64,000 nt of DNA. Source: DASVRZ01 sp038230215. Its GTDB lineage: Bacteria; Verrucomicrobiota; Verrucomicrobiia; Chthoniobacterales; DASVRZ01. Made by a program: the position numbers and the translations under genes. The notes beneath the pieces are model-generated. The model was given only the letters and a program-made list of their open reading frames with translations, was not told where the DNA came from and ran no database searches. This document shows, piece by piece, positions 8,754 through 15,540 of the stretch. The DNA lies in contig JBBRNR010000001.1 in NCBI GenBank assembly GCA_038230215.1, forward strand, positions 248,001-312,000. Direction: 5' to 3'. How positions within the stretch are numbered: the first letter of the stretch is position 1; each line of letters begins with the position of its first letter.

Positions 8754-9554
8754 ATGCTTACCAAAGAAGAACTAAGTCCTCACGCGATGGATTTATTCAA
8801 GCGCTGTAAAGCGGAACTTCCCTCGGAAATTAGTTCTCGATTGCGTTCGAGCAGGCACTTCACGACAGGCAGCCAACGCACCCTGTATCTTTTCGACGTG
8901 TGGGATTGTAATCAAACAGATGTTCTTGATCATCAACACTTCAAGTATTGCCTCGCTTATGATGGCCTTTCCAAAGTTCGTAATGGTTTTTTTCACCTTT
9001 GGCTGAATCGAATTAGAATTTATCGGGAGCGTGAAGCAATCATTGCAGCTTTGGATCGACAGCTTGAAAACGCTGTCCCCAACGGATTTACGTGGCACCC
9101 CCATAAAGATAGGGCTTTTAACATAGGGTTCGATTTTAATTACCCCGAAGATCTATCTCAATTTCCGGACATGCTACTCCCGTTTTATGTCAGCTTGATT
9201 TCGGCGATACATCCAATCCTCATGCCTTTAATCGACCAATTTACCACGCCACTTTCTGACGGTGAACGTCGTCAAGTAGTCGCGGCGAGAGGCCGAGTTC
9301 CATTCACTTCTCCCGGTGTGCATGATCGTAAACGCATCCGTGAATACACCCGTTCCATTCCACCTAGTTGGCGTCCTCTTATTCTAGAAAGATCAGACCA
9401 CTTGTGCTCCAACCCTACTTGCCGTGCCGATCTTCGGCTCCAAGGCCATCATATTGACCATATCGTTCCATTCTCCAAAGGCGGAACAACAACCCTGGAG
9501 AACCTACAAGCGCTTTGTGGGCCATGTAATCTGACCAAAGGCAATCGTCAGTGA
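8754..9554 (+). CDS. HNH endonuclease-domain protein
   Basis: 266 residues. The N-terminal about 210 residues match nothing I recognise. The C-terminus is a compact HNH nuclease: CSNPTC zinc pair, then HHIDHIVPFSKGG with the catalytic His, then NLQALCGPCNLTKGN with the second CxxC and both Asn positions. HNH domains of this size occur in restriction or anti-phage proteins and homing-type nucleases. The large private N-terminal domain argues for a specific partner or target. AT-rich codon use and its position between lptF-like and a repeat array suggest acquisition by transfer. Confidence 0.82.
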   Translation: MLTKEELSPHAMDLFKRCKAELPSEISSRLRSSRHFTTGSQRTLYLFDVWDCNQTDVLDHQHFKYCLAYDGLSKVRNGFFHLWLNRIRIYREREAIIAALDRQLENAVPNGFTWHPHKDRAFNIGFDFNYPEDLSQFPDMLLPFYVSLISAIHPILMPLIDQFTTPLSDGERRQVVAARGRVPFTSPGVHDRKRIREYTRSIPPSWRPLILERSDHLCSNPTCRADLRLQGHHIDHIVPFSKGGTTTLENLQALCGPCNLTKGNRQ

Positions 9555-9624
9555 GCTATGTTAACCGAAGTGCAAAAAGTGCTTTCGTCGAGGAGCGCCC
9601 CGATTAGATAGTTGGGCCGAAAGC

Positions 9625-9834
9625 GTCTGCGCCTCGCTCCCACCCGTCGGCGGCCCTCTGGATGCCGTCGGGAGCCCTCTGGATTCCGAAAGTCGGCTGA
9701 TCGGGATCGAAAGGGTGCCTCTGGTCGCCAAAAGGGAGCCTCTCCATTCCAAAAGCGGGGCTCGGGGAGTCGAAAGTGAGGCTCTGGACTCCAAAAGTGG
9801 GGGTCTGGTCGCCGTCTGCCGACCCTTCTGTATA
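9625..9834. repeat. tandem array A: about ten degenerate units of exactly 21 bp
   Basis: From 9646 to 9813 the plus strand divides into eight consecutive 21-bp units with no indels (starts 9646, 9667, 9688, 9709, 9730, 9751, 9772, 9793). Weaker units flank it at 9625 and 9814. Units share a GAAAG...CCTCTGG...TCC pattern but only part of each is conserved. Because 21 is a multiple of three, the minus strand gives a stop-free 7-residue repeat (RAPLLEW, RASLSTP, RGSLLAT). The array occupies the gap between the HNH gene and family gene A. It is not CRISPR: there are no constant repeats separated by unique spacers. Confidence 0.88.
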
Positions 9835-9846
9835 GTTTTTATACAG
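9828..9846. repeat. 7-bp perfect inverted repeat at the array A boundary
   Basis: CTGTATA and TATACAG are perfect complements around a 5-nt centre (GTTTT). It lies directly at the right end of the 21-bp array and just before the terminator-like hairpin at 9852. It could be an operator, or part of a promoter reading leftwards into the array. Confidence 0.55.
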
Positions 9847-9851
9847 CTAAA

Positions 9852-9874
9852 TGAGCCAGTTTGGCTCACTTTTT
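9852..9874 (+). terminator. rho-independent terminator-like hairpin after array A
   Basis: TGAGCCA and TGGCTCA form a 7-bp stem with a 3-nt loop, followed by CTTTTT on the plus strand. Read on plus it would end a transcript crossing the array. Read on minus there is also an A-rich run (CTTTTCAAAAAG) before the stem. Confidence 0.6.
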
Positions 9875-9940
9875 GAAAAGGTGGATAAATAGCTGCAATC
9901 GCCGCGAGCGAGCCGAAATGGGATACAGGGAGCGGAATGG

Positions 9941-10091
9941 GGAGCGCGGGCTTCCAGCCCGCTCTTTTTGGCATCCTGCCGAAAAGTTTCCCCCTCCCAG
10001 CGTCCGCCGCTTTTCTGCCACGGACCACCTCGCGCCAAACGAAGAAATGTCTTTGGCAGGATGCCAAAGACTGCGGGCTGGAAGCCCGCCC
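9941..10091. repeat. inverted pair of palindromic repeats (REPIN-like)
   Basis: The left arm holds the palindrome GCGGGCTTCCAGCCCGC (9946-9962) plus a hairpin with arms CTTTTTGG and CCGAAAAG (9964-9986). The right arm (10051-10091) holds the same two pieces in reverse order and orientation (CTTTGGCAGGATGCCAAAG, then GCGGGCTGGAAGCCCGC). Two REP-type palindromes facing each other define a REPIN-like element, normally mobilised by a RAYT transposase, which is not in this window. The same hairpin recurs at 60381-60403. Confidence 0.75.
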
Positions 10092-10203
10092 TCCCCCCTC
10101 GTGGGCTCCCTCGCGGGAAATTATTCTTTTTTCGCAACGAATTTGCTTGGGCTTTCCGCCAGAGGAAGCCTAGAAGCATGGCGTCCATTTAACCCTATTC
10201 CTT

Positions 10204-10938
10204 ATGTCCTTAGATTTAAACACCAGCATCGATTTCTTGAAGCGCCGGATAGACGCCACACTCAGTGCGCAAACCTCCTTCGCCACCGAATGGACCTGGC
10301 CCCTGCGCACCATCGCCGAGTGGACCGTGGATAGCCAGCAACTCGACAAATCCGTCGATGACAGCCTCGCCTCCCAAGCCATCGCCGCCCACACTCGCGC
10401 CAACTCCGCCCGTGGTCTGCTCGATGCCCGGCTCGCCACCATTCACGCCCAGACCGTGAGCGTGGTCGGCATCATGCGTGTCCGCGCCGAGCGCAGCCGC
10501 GAGCACCTGCCCGTGGTGAATGAATTGAGCTCGCGCGGCAGCAGCCGGCGCGAGATCGAGGACGAGGCCACCGCGCTGCTTTCCGCCTGGAAGGAAGAGT
10601 TTGGCATCGCCTTTGCCCCGCTGCCGGGCATCACTTACGAGAGCTTTCACGCGTTATTTATCGGTGCCGCCACCACCCCAACGCTCCCCTCCCTGCGCGA
10701 CCTCAAACAGGCCCTCTCCGACGCTGCCACCATTGAGCGCAAGAAAGTCGGCGCGCTCAGCGTGCTGCTCAACCGCGCAGAACGCGATGCGCAGGATTGG
10801 TATGCAGAGGCACTGATGGCGTTTCCAGCAGGCACAGCCAACGGGGACATCATCCGCGCGATCCCGACATCGACCGATTACAGCCCCCCATCGACGCCAG
10901 CAAATCCAGCGACGCCGGTTTCATCAACGCCGGCGTAG
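10204..10938 (+). CDS. array-associated family protein A (function unknown)
   Basis: 244 residues, no signal or membrane span, predicted mostly helical, with a Pro/Ser/Thr-rich tail (last 25 residues). It is homologous to the protein at 60856-61551. Shared blocks are LSSRGSSRREIEDEA / LSARGSTRPEILDEA, AFAPLP..T...F.AL, and near the C-terminus WYAEALMAFPAGTANGD / WYADATRVFPAGTPEGD then IR..IPT. No known domain is recognised. Both copies lie downstream of a 21-bp tandem array and a REPIN-like repeat pair. The start is supported by the near-identical spacing of conserved blocks in the two proteins. Confidence 0.78.
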   Translation: MSLDLNTSIDFLKRRIDATLSAQTSFATEWTWPLRTIAEWTVDSQQLDKSVDDSLASQAIAAHTRANSARGLLDARLATIHAQTVSVVGIMRVRAERSREHLPVVNELSSRGSSRREIEDEATALLSAWKEEFGIAFAPLPGITYESFHALFIGAATTPTLPSLRDLKQALSDAATIERKKVGALSVLLNRAERDAQDWYAEALMAFPAGTANGDIIRAIPTSTDYSPPSTPANPATPVSSTPA

Positions 10939-10955
10939 GTGAATGGGAGTTCCAT

Positions 10956-11222
10956 ATGACTCTCGACACCCATCATTTCCCGTGGCCGATGATTCCCGGA
11001 TTCATTGGTTTTGCCGTTTCCATGATCATTCAGTTTCGGCTGAAATACCACGTAGACCGCGAGAAAGTGATGGAGCTGAAAGATCTGTCCGAGTTGTATC
11101 CTAACGGTCTTCCACCCCGAAAAGTTCTGACGGAGCGCGGGCGGAGGCTCTATCTCTGGTTCTTTGCCGGGATTGGCTTTTTCATCATCGGTCTATTTTT
11201 GAGCGTGATCCTATTCGGCTAA
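10956..11222 (+). CDS. small two-span membrane protein
   Basis: 88 residues from the ATG 17 bp after family gene A; an upstream in-frame stretch runs inside that gene and is unlikely. Two hydrophobic segments (about residues 10-27, MIPGFIGFAVSMIIQF, and 65-86, LYLWFFAGIGFFIIGLFLSV) flank a basic cytoplasmic loop with YPNGLPPRKVLTERGRRL. Family not recognised. It converges with hemL and may be cotranscribed with gene A. Confidence 0.7.
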   Translation: MTLDTHHFPWPMIPGFIGFAVSMIIQFRLKYHVDREKVMELKDLSELYPNGLPPRKVLTERGRRLYLWFFAGIGFFIIGLFLSVILFG

Positions 11223-11241
11223 CATTGAGCTGAATTTCGCT

Positions 11242-12513
11242 CTAACTCCCCAACGCCTGCGCCGTGACCTCAGCGGTTTTTTCCAAATCCTCTGCGGTGT
11301 GGGCGAGGGAGAGGAAGCCGGCCTCGAATTGACTGGGGGCGAAATAGACGCCGGATTTGAGGCAGGCGTGGAAGTAGCGGGCAAAATGTGCGCGGTCGGA
11401 GCACTGGGCCATGGCCAGATTATCCACGGGCTGGTCGGTGAAGTAGAGGCAGAACATGGAGCCGAGACGTTGGAAAGTGAATTTCCGGCCCGCCGAGGCG
11501 AGGGCTTTGCGGACACCAGATTCGAATGCGACTCCGATCTTTTCCAACTCGGCCCAGCCATTGCGTCTCTCCAGCTCGCGGAGTTGGGCGAGGCCGGCGG
11601 CCATGGCGAGCGGATTGCCGGAAAGCGTGCCCGCCTGATAAACCGGGCCGTCGGGTGCGAGGAAATCCATGATGTCGGTCCGCCCACCAAATGCGCCGAC
11701 GGGGAGCCCGCCGCCGATGACTTTGCCGAGCGCGGTGAGATCGGGCCGGATGCCGTAGATCTCCTGCGCGCCGCCTTTCGCCAGGCGAAACCCGGTCATC
11801 ACTTCGTCGAAGATGAGAATGGAACCCGACTCGTCGCAAAGCTGGCGGAGGAGTTCCAGGTAGCCGGGTTTCGGCAGGTAGAGTCCAGCGTTGGCAGGGA
11901 CGGGTTCGACGATGATGGCGGCTATCTCGCGACCTTCGCGGGCAAAGATGGCCCGGAGCGCGTCGGGGTCGTTGTAAGGCAGCGTGATGGTGAGCGCTGC
12001 GAGCTCCGGCGGGATGCCCGCGCTATCGGGCTGGCCGAGGGTGAGTGCGCCGCTGCCAGCTTTTACTAACAAGGAATCGACGTGGCCATGGTAGCAGCCC
12101 TCGAACTTGACGAGTTTGTTGCGTCCGGTGAATCCACGCGCGAGTCGGATGCAACTCATCGTGGCCTCGGTGCCGCTGTTCACCATTCTAACCTTTTCAA
12201 TGCTGGGAACGAAGCGGATGATCGTCTCCGCCATTTCGATTTCCAAAGTGTTAGGAATGCCAAAACTAACACCGCGCTGCGCCGTGCTAACAATCGCGTC
12301 CAACACGACTTTGGGCGCGTGACCTAATATCGCGGGACCCCAGGTTCCCACGTAGTCGATGAGTTCATTGCCATCGACGTCCCAGATGTGCGAACCCAGG
12401 GCACGCTCGACGAAGAAAGGCTCGCCGCCGACGCCGCGAAAAGCGCGCACGGGCGAGTTCACACCTCCGGGAATGACACGTTTGGCGGCGGCGAAGGATT
12501 CGGCGGAAGTCAT
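11242..12513 (-). CDS. hemL: glutamate-1-semialdehyde 2,1-aminomutase
   Basis: 423 residues, the usual family length. A class-III PLP aminotransferase that converts glutamate-1-semialdehyde to 5-aminolevulinate in the C5 pathway of tetrapyrrole synthesis. Seen: VIPGGVNSPVRAF at the N-terminus, NSGTEATMSCIRLAR, FEGCYHGHVDS, the cofactor-binding FDEVMTGFR, and the PLP lysine in ALGKVIGGGLPVGAFGG (about K264). The phytase-like gene ends 12 bp upstream of its start, so the two are probably cotranscribed. Confidence 0.95.
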   Translation of the reverse strand: MTSAESFAAAKRVIPGGVNSPVRAFRGVGGEPFFVERALGSHIWDVDGNELIDYVGTWGPAILGHAPKVVLDAIVSTAQRGVSFGIPNTLEIEMAETIIRFVPSIEKVRMVNSGTEATMSCIRLARGFTGRNKLVKFEGCYHGHVDSLLVKAGSGALTLGQPDSAGIPPELAALTITLPYNDPDALRAIFAREGREIAAIIVEPVPANAGLYLPKPGYLELLRQLCDESGSILIFDEVMTGFRLAKGGAQEIYGIRPDLTALGKVIGGGLPVGAFGGRTDIMDFLAPDGPVYQAGTLSGNPLAMAAGLAQLRELERRNGWAELEKIGVAFESGVRKALASAGRKFTFQRLGSMFCLYFTDQPVDNLAMAQCSDRAHFARYFHACLKSGVYFAPSQFEAGFLSLAHTAEDLEKTAEVTAQALGS

Positions 12514-12525
12514 GTTAGGAGATGG

Positions 12526-13731
12526 TTAGTTCGGTGTTAGCTCGTAGAGGAGGATTTGCGTTTGCTGATCGTTGCCGAAATTGTCGTCGCTCACCATCAC
12601 GACGCCGGTGCGTCCGCCTGGAAGTGGCATGAGCGCGACGCCCTCGACATTGTCCAGATCGTCGACGCCCTCCTTTTTGGAATCATAGACGAGCGTCTTC
12701 GTGAGGCTGGTGACGGACTGGGTTCTAACACTCGGGATTTCGCGCAGATCGGTGGCGGAGGCCTGGGTGAGATTTACCCGGTAAAGCCGGATGCCTGTGC
12801 AGCCGGTGCCGAGCGTGGTGCGAATGATGCGACGTTCCAGCACTAGCAAATTTCCCTCTTTGTCCAGCGGACTAACATCGGAGATGGAGCCGAAGAAGCA
12901 GCCCATGTCGGAGAGATAAAGTTTCTGCGCGAGACAACGTCCGGACTTGGCTTCGAGCGCGCTGATCCGAACCTGAGTCGGATTGAAAATACTCGCGCCG
13001 CCCTCGCCATTTTCGCCGGGTGCTTTTTCTTGAAGGAGAGAGCTTTCGTTGGCGGTGTAAATGGTTAGACGATCCAGCGAGAGCGAGCAGGATTCCAGGG
13101 AGCGATTCGATAAAACACCGCGAACTTGGGCGGGGCTGCCGATCGGGACTGGATGTCCCTCGGCGTCAGCTGGCAGATAGACTGGCGGCAGCGGGAGCGT
13201 ACGGAGGACCCGGCCTGTGGTTAGCGAGAAAAGTTTGATCCAGGGCGGTGCGCCTTTTGTTCCGGACTTGCCCTCGCTGCTCACCCAGACCGCGCCGCGA
13301 CCCGTGCAGGCGATGCCCTCGCAATCGGCGACGGGAAAAGGTTTGCCCGTTTCATCGCGGAGAATGAGCACACTCAGGATGCGGGGTTGCAAGGTCTCGC
13401 CCGGAGTCAGGGAGAGCTGATAAATCCGCGGTGCGCCGCCCACGTAAGAAGAGTCGTCGGAGACCGCCCAGAATGTCTTGGAACTCGCATCATAGGAAAC
13501 GCCGGAGAGGCCGCCGAGTTGGGTTTTGCCGACGGGCATTTTGTGCGGCAGCACGGCGCGACCGAGAAGACGGAGCGATTGCGCCCCACTGGTGCAAAAC
13601 CCGAAAATGAGGACGGCGAGGATGAGGCGAAGCGGATGCAAAGTCCGCTCAAGCTGCCGCAAAGAACCCGGCGGATCGAGAAATTTTATGCGCCGGAGGC
13701 CTGGGACAGCTCGTGTCGGGCCTGAAGCCAA
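12526..13731 (-). CDS. phytase-like esterase-domain secreted protein
   Basis: Up to 401 residues. The body (QLGGLSGVSYDASSKTFWAVSDDSS, then VADCEGIACTGRGAVWVSSEG, and NVEGVALMPLPGGRTGVVMVSDDNF) matches the esterase-like activity of phytase family, a beta-propeller often secreted. A hydrophobic segment LRLILAVLIFGFCTSGAQS (about residues 34-52) is the likely signal peptide. The true start may be a later non-ATG codon, because the ATG at 13731 overlaps the end of the DUF2934 gene by 46 bp. Substrate unknown. Confidence 0.75.
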   Translation of the reverse strand: MASGPTRAVPGLRRIKFLDPPGSLRQLERTLHPLRLILAVLIFGFCTSGAQSLRLLGRAVLPHKMPVGKTQLGGLSGVSYDASSKTFWAVSDDSSYVGGAPRIYQLSLTPGETLQPRILSVLILRDETGKPFPVADCEGIACTGRGAVWVSSEGKSGTKGAPPWIKLFSLTTGRVLRTLPLPPVYLPADAEGHPVPIGSPAQVRGVLSNRSLESCSLSLDRLTIYTANESSLLQEKAPGENGEGGASIFNPTQVRISALEAKSGRCLAQKLYLSDMGCFFGSISDVSPLDKEGNLLVLERRIIRTTLGTGCTGIRLYRVNLTQASATDLREIPSVRTQSVTSLTKTLVYDSKKEGVDDLDNVEGVALMPLPGGRTGVVMVSDDNFGNDQQTQILLYELTPN

Positions 13732-14027
13732 TGCTCGAGTGAGCGGCCCTCGGGGCAGCCTTCCGCGAGATAGATTTCGTAGGCGCGCCAGCTGATTTGC
13801 TCGTCGCTCGGAGTGAGCGAGGCTCTGTAGGTGATCCCATTGGAACTCACATCGTAGCTGGTGTTATCTCGGGCGGCGGATTGGGGGAGGACTTCGCTGG
13901 CGATGTGACCGAGGCCGCTGGCGATGGCACCGACTGCGGTCCCAACGATTCCGCCGACGGCGCTGCCTAGTGCGCCCGCAACATCTGCCGGGACTTTATT
14001 TTTGGATTTGGTTTTCTGGGGTTTCAT
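13686..14027 (-). CDS. DUF2934-type small protein with glycine-zipper segment
   Basis: 113 residues from the ATG of MKPQKTKSKNK; a longer start is possible. Residues about 15-45 (VAGALGSAVGGIVGTAVGAIASGLG) form a glycine-zipper-like segment. The C-terminus (ISWRAYEIYLAEGCPEGRSLEHWLQAR) is the DUF2934 signature. Such proteins are common near stress or envelope genes in soil bacteria; function unknown. It belongs to a minus-strand set of small genes. Confidence 0.7.
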   Translation of the reverse strand: MKPQKTKSKNKVPADVAGALGSAVGGIVGTAVGAIASGLGHIASEVLPQSAARDNTSYDVSSNGITYRASLTPSDEQISWRAYEIYLAEGCPEGRSLEHWLQARHELSQASGA

Positions 14028-14068
14028 AATGAGTGGAGTTAGGTTGTTATTTGCGGGGGAAACAGCTC

Positions 14069-14278
14069 TCATTCCTTCGGACCGCGCCCGGTTTTTTCCT
14101 GGAACGCCTCCGTGGGTTTGGAGGCAAATGTCTTCCCGTCGTCGGGATCTTTCTCAGAGTTCGGATGCGATGCGCGAGTGGCAGAGGGCGGCTCCGAGGA
14201 GATAAATTCTTCCTGCGGCGCGTCCATGTTTTCCTTCTCGGTGCGCGTGGGGTAATCATCCTTCGGATCGTCATTCAT
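14069..14278 (-). CDS. small hydrophilic acidic protein
   Basis: 69 residues (MNDDPKDDYPTRTEKENMDA...), highly charged with many Asp, Glu, Lys, Pro and Ser, so probably disordered. No family recognised. It is supported mainly by its position in line with the other minus-strand small genes and by clean spacing (41 bp before the DUF2934 gene, 61 bp after the gene at 14340). Confidence 0.45.
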   Translation of the reverse strand: MNDDPKDDYPTRTEKENMDAPQEEFISSEPPSATRASHPNSEKDPDDGKTFASKPTEAFQEKTGRGPKE

Positions 14279-14339
14279 ATTTCTATATCGAATGCGACGC
14301 GCTTTTCGCGCGTGCCGGGTGATGAAAAAATCGACCCGG

Positions 14340-14642
14340 TCAGGCGCGGCGGTTCTTGTCGATGATCGCGATGATGAGCAAAAGATACGCAGCCAGGCGC
14401 ACCGAATAGACAAAGGGCGCGAGTTCGCTTTCCATCGGGCAGGAGGACCGCAGAATCCGCTCCAGCATAAACAACAGAAAGGCTGCGGCAAAAAACAGAA
14501 ACAGCCGGTCGCGCGTCTTCTGCCAGAAACGCAGAAAAAATCCCAGCGCCACCAGGCAGGCCATAGCGATGGCTCCCGAGATGAAATCCGAGGTGCTGGT
14601 CGTCACCACCAGGCCGAGCGCGAGAAAAGGATGGAGCGTCAT
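14340..14642 (-). CDS. DUF5985-like small membrane protein
   Basis: 100 residues, three hydrophobic segments. Contains FLRFWQKTRDRLFLFFAAAFLLFMLER, the arrangement I associate with DUF5985 proteins. The next gene upstream on the minus strand encodes a second protein of the same type 3 bp away, so they probably form a heteromeric membrane pair. Function unknown. Confidence 0.65.
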   Translation of the reverse strand: MTLHPFLALGLVVTTSTSDFISGAIAMACLVALGFFLRFWQKTRDRLFLFFAAAFLLFMLERILRSSCPMESELAPFVYSVRLAAYLLLIIAIIDKNRRA

Positions 14643-14645
14643 CGG

Positions 14646-14906
14646 TTATTCGGATTCAAAGATCAGTCCATAAAGCAGCACGACGAGTGCGACCAAAGTG
14701 ATCACACTCCGATGCAGGCTCAGGTCCACTTTGGGGAAAATGAGAAAATCCAGCACGAGGAGGCAGTTGGCCGCGGCGAGAATGCCAAAGCAGAGCATGC
14801 TCCAGAAGAGCAGCCGCAGCCTGGACGCCAGGTAGCCCCGCAAAAGGAGGACGGAGACCAGCATGCAACTCAAGGTGCTGAGAATGTAAACGGCGGGTCC
14901 CATCAT
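14646..14906 (-). CDS. DUF5985-like small membrane protein
   Basis: 86 residues, three membrane segments. MMGPAVYILSTLSCMLVSVL, then LLRGYLASRLRLLFWSMLCFG, and the C-terminal VVLLYGLIFESE match the DUF5985 pattern. Its start overlaps the stop of the wHTH-like gene by 4 bp and its stop is 3 bp from the next DUF5985-like gene: a tight three-gene unit. Confidence 0.68.
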   Translation of the reverse strand: MMGPAVYILSTLSCMLVSVLLLRGYLASRLRLLFWSMLCFGILAAANCLLVLDFLIFPKVDLSLHRSVITLVALVVLLYGLIFESE

Positions 14907-15298
14907 GGTTTTCTTAATCGAAATGCCTCGGCAAACATTCGCGCCGGATCATTCTGCGAGGAACTGCGCTGATAGATGGCCTCGATCACGCGCACTGGCC
15001 GGGCTTGGTAGGTTTCGACGAGCGCCAAAACCGCCGAGCGGACTTCCATTCGATCCGGGGCAAATTGATAGCTGATAGGCGAGTTATCGGAGCGTTGCAC
15101 GATTTTTTCCTGCACGAAATATTCCAGCCACGCGACCACTGAGAGTTTCGTGCTCAGGATTACATTATAGACGTTTTGCACGGTGAATTTGGCGGCTGGA
15201 TTTTTCGCAAGCAAGAGCAAAATTTCTGTCTGCTCGATGGAAGTCAGATGCCGCTCGATCAATTGCCTCACAGCGGCGGGTAATCCTTCGTCAGTCAC
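14903..15298 (-). CDS. winged-helix-like regulatory protein
   Basis: 131 residues when started at the GTG at 15298 (VTDEGLPAAVRQLIERHLTSIEQTEILLLL). The longer frame upstream has Cys-rich, unprotein-like sequence. The helical N-terminal half followed by KFTVQNVYNVILSTKLSVVAWLEYFVQEKIVQRS and SYQFAPD resembles a small winged-helix DNA-binding or dimerisation domain. It leads the DUF5985-like pair and is divergent from the giant kinase gene, with a palindrome in between. Regulator role is inferred. Confidence 0.6.
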   Translation of the reverse strand: MTDEGLPAAVRQLIERHLTSIEQTEILLLLAKNPAAKFTVQNVYNVILSTKLSVVAWLEYFVQEKIVQRSDNSPISYQFAPDRMEVRSAVLALVETYQARPVRVIEAIYQRSSSQNDPARMFAEAFRLRKP

Positions 15299-15442
15299 TT
15301 GGTTAAAACATTTGGAGGATGGTATCTCCAGCGACTTCACCGAGAGGTAACAAGGCCAAAGTCGCTGGCATTTGCAGCCCAATATCGGCTGAAATATGCC
15401 TGATGGATGTAAGATTTTTAAGCGCGGGTGACGGCCTTGACC

Positions 15443-15466
15443 CGATATTATCGTCGGGTAATATCG
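15443..15466. promoter_or_regulatory. palindrome in the divergent promoter region
   Basis: CGATATTA and TAATATCG are perfect 8-bp complements around an 8-nt centre. An 11-bp word TATCGTCGG(G/A)T overlaps it and recurs about 60 bp to the right. It sits between the winged-helix gene (start 15298, minus) and the kinase gene (start 15541, plus), so it is a good operator candidate. Confidence 0.5.
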
Positions 15467-15540
15467 TGATGATTTAAGCGACTGACATGCGTCTTGACCT
15501 TTCACTATCGTCGGATGTTTTCGCCATTTGATTCTGATTC

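Noticed and set aside
9625..9834. Possible CRISPR array
   Set aside because: Units are contiguous 21-bp degenerate repeats with no constant repeat and variable spacer, and no cas genes are near.
9561..10067. Long minus-strand reading frame through array A and the REPIN
   Set aside because: Its openness follows from the 21-bp period and the palindromes; composition is Arg/Pro/Ser-rich and matches no protein.
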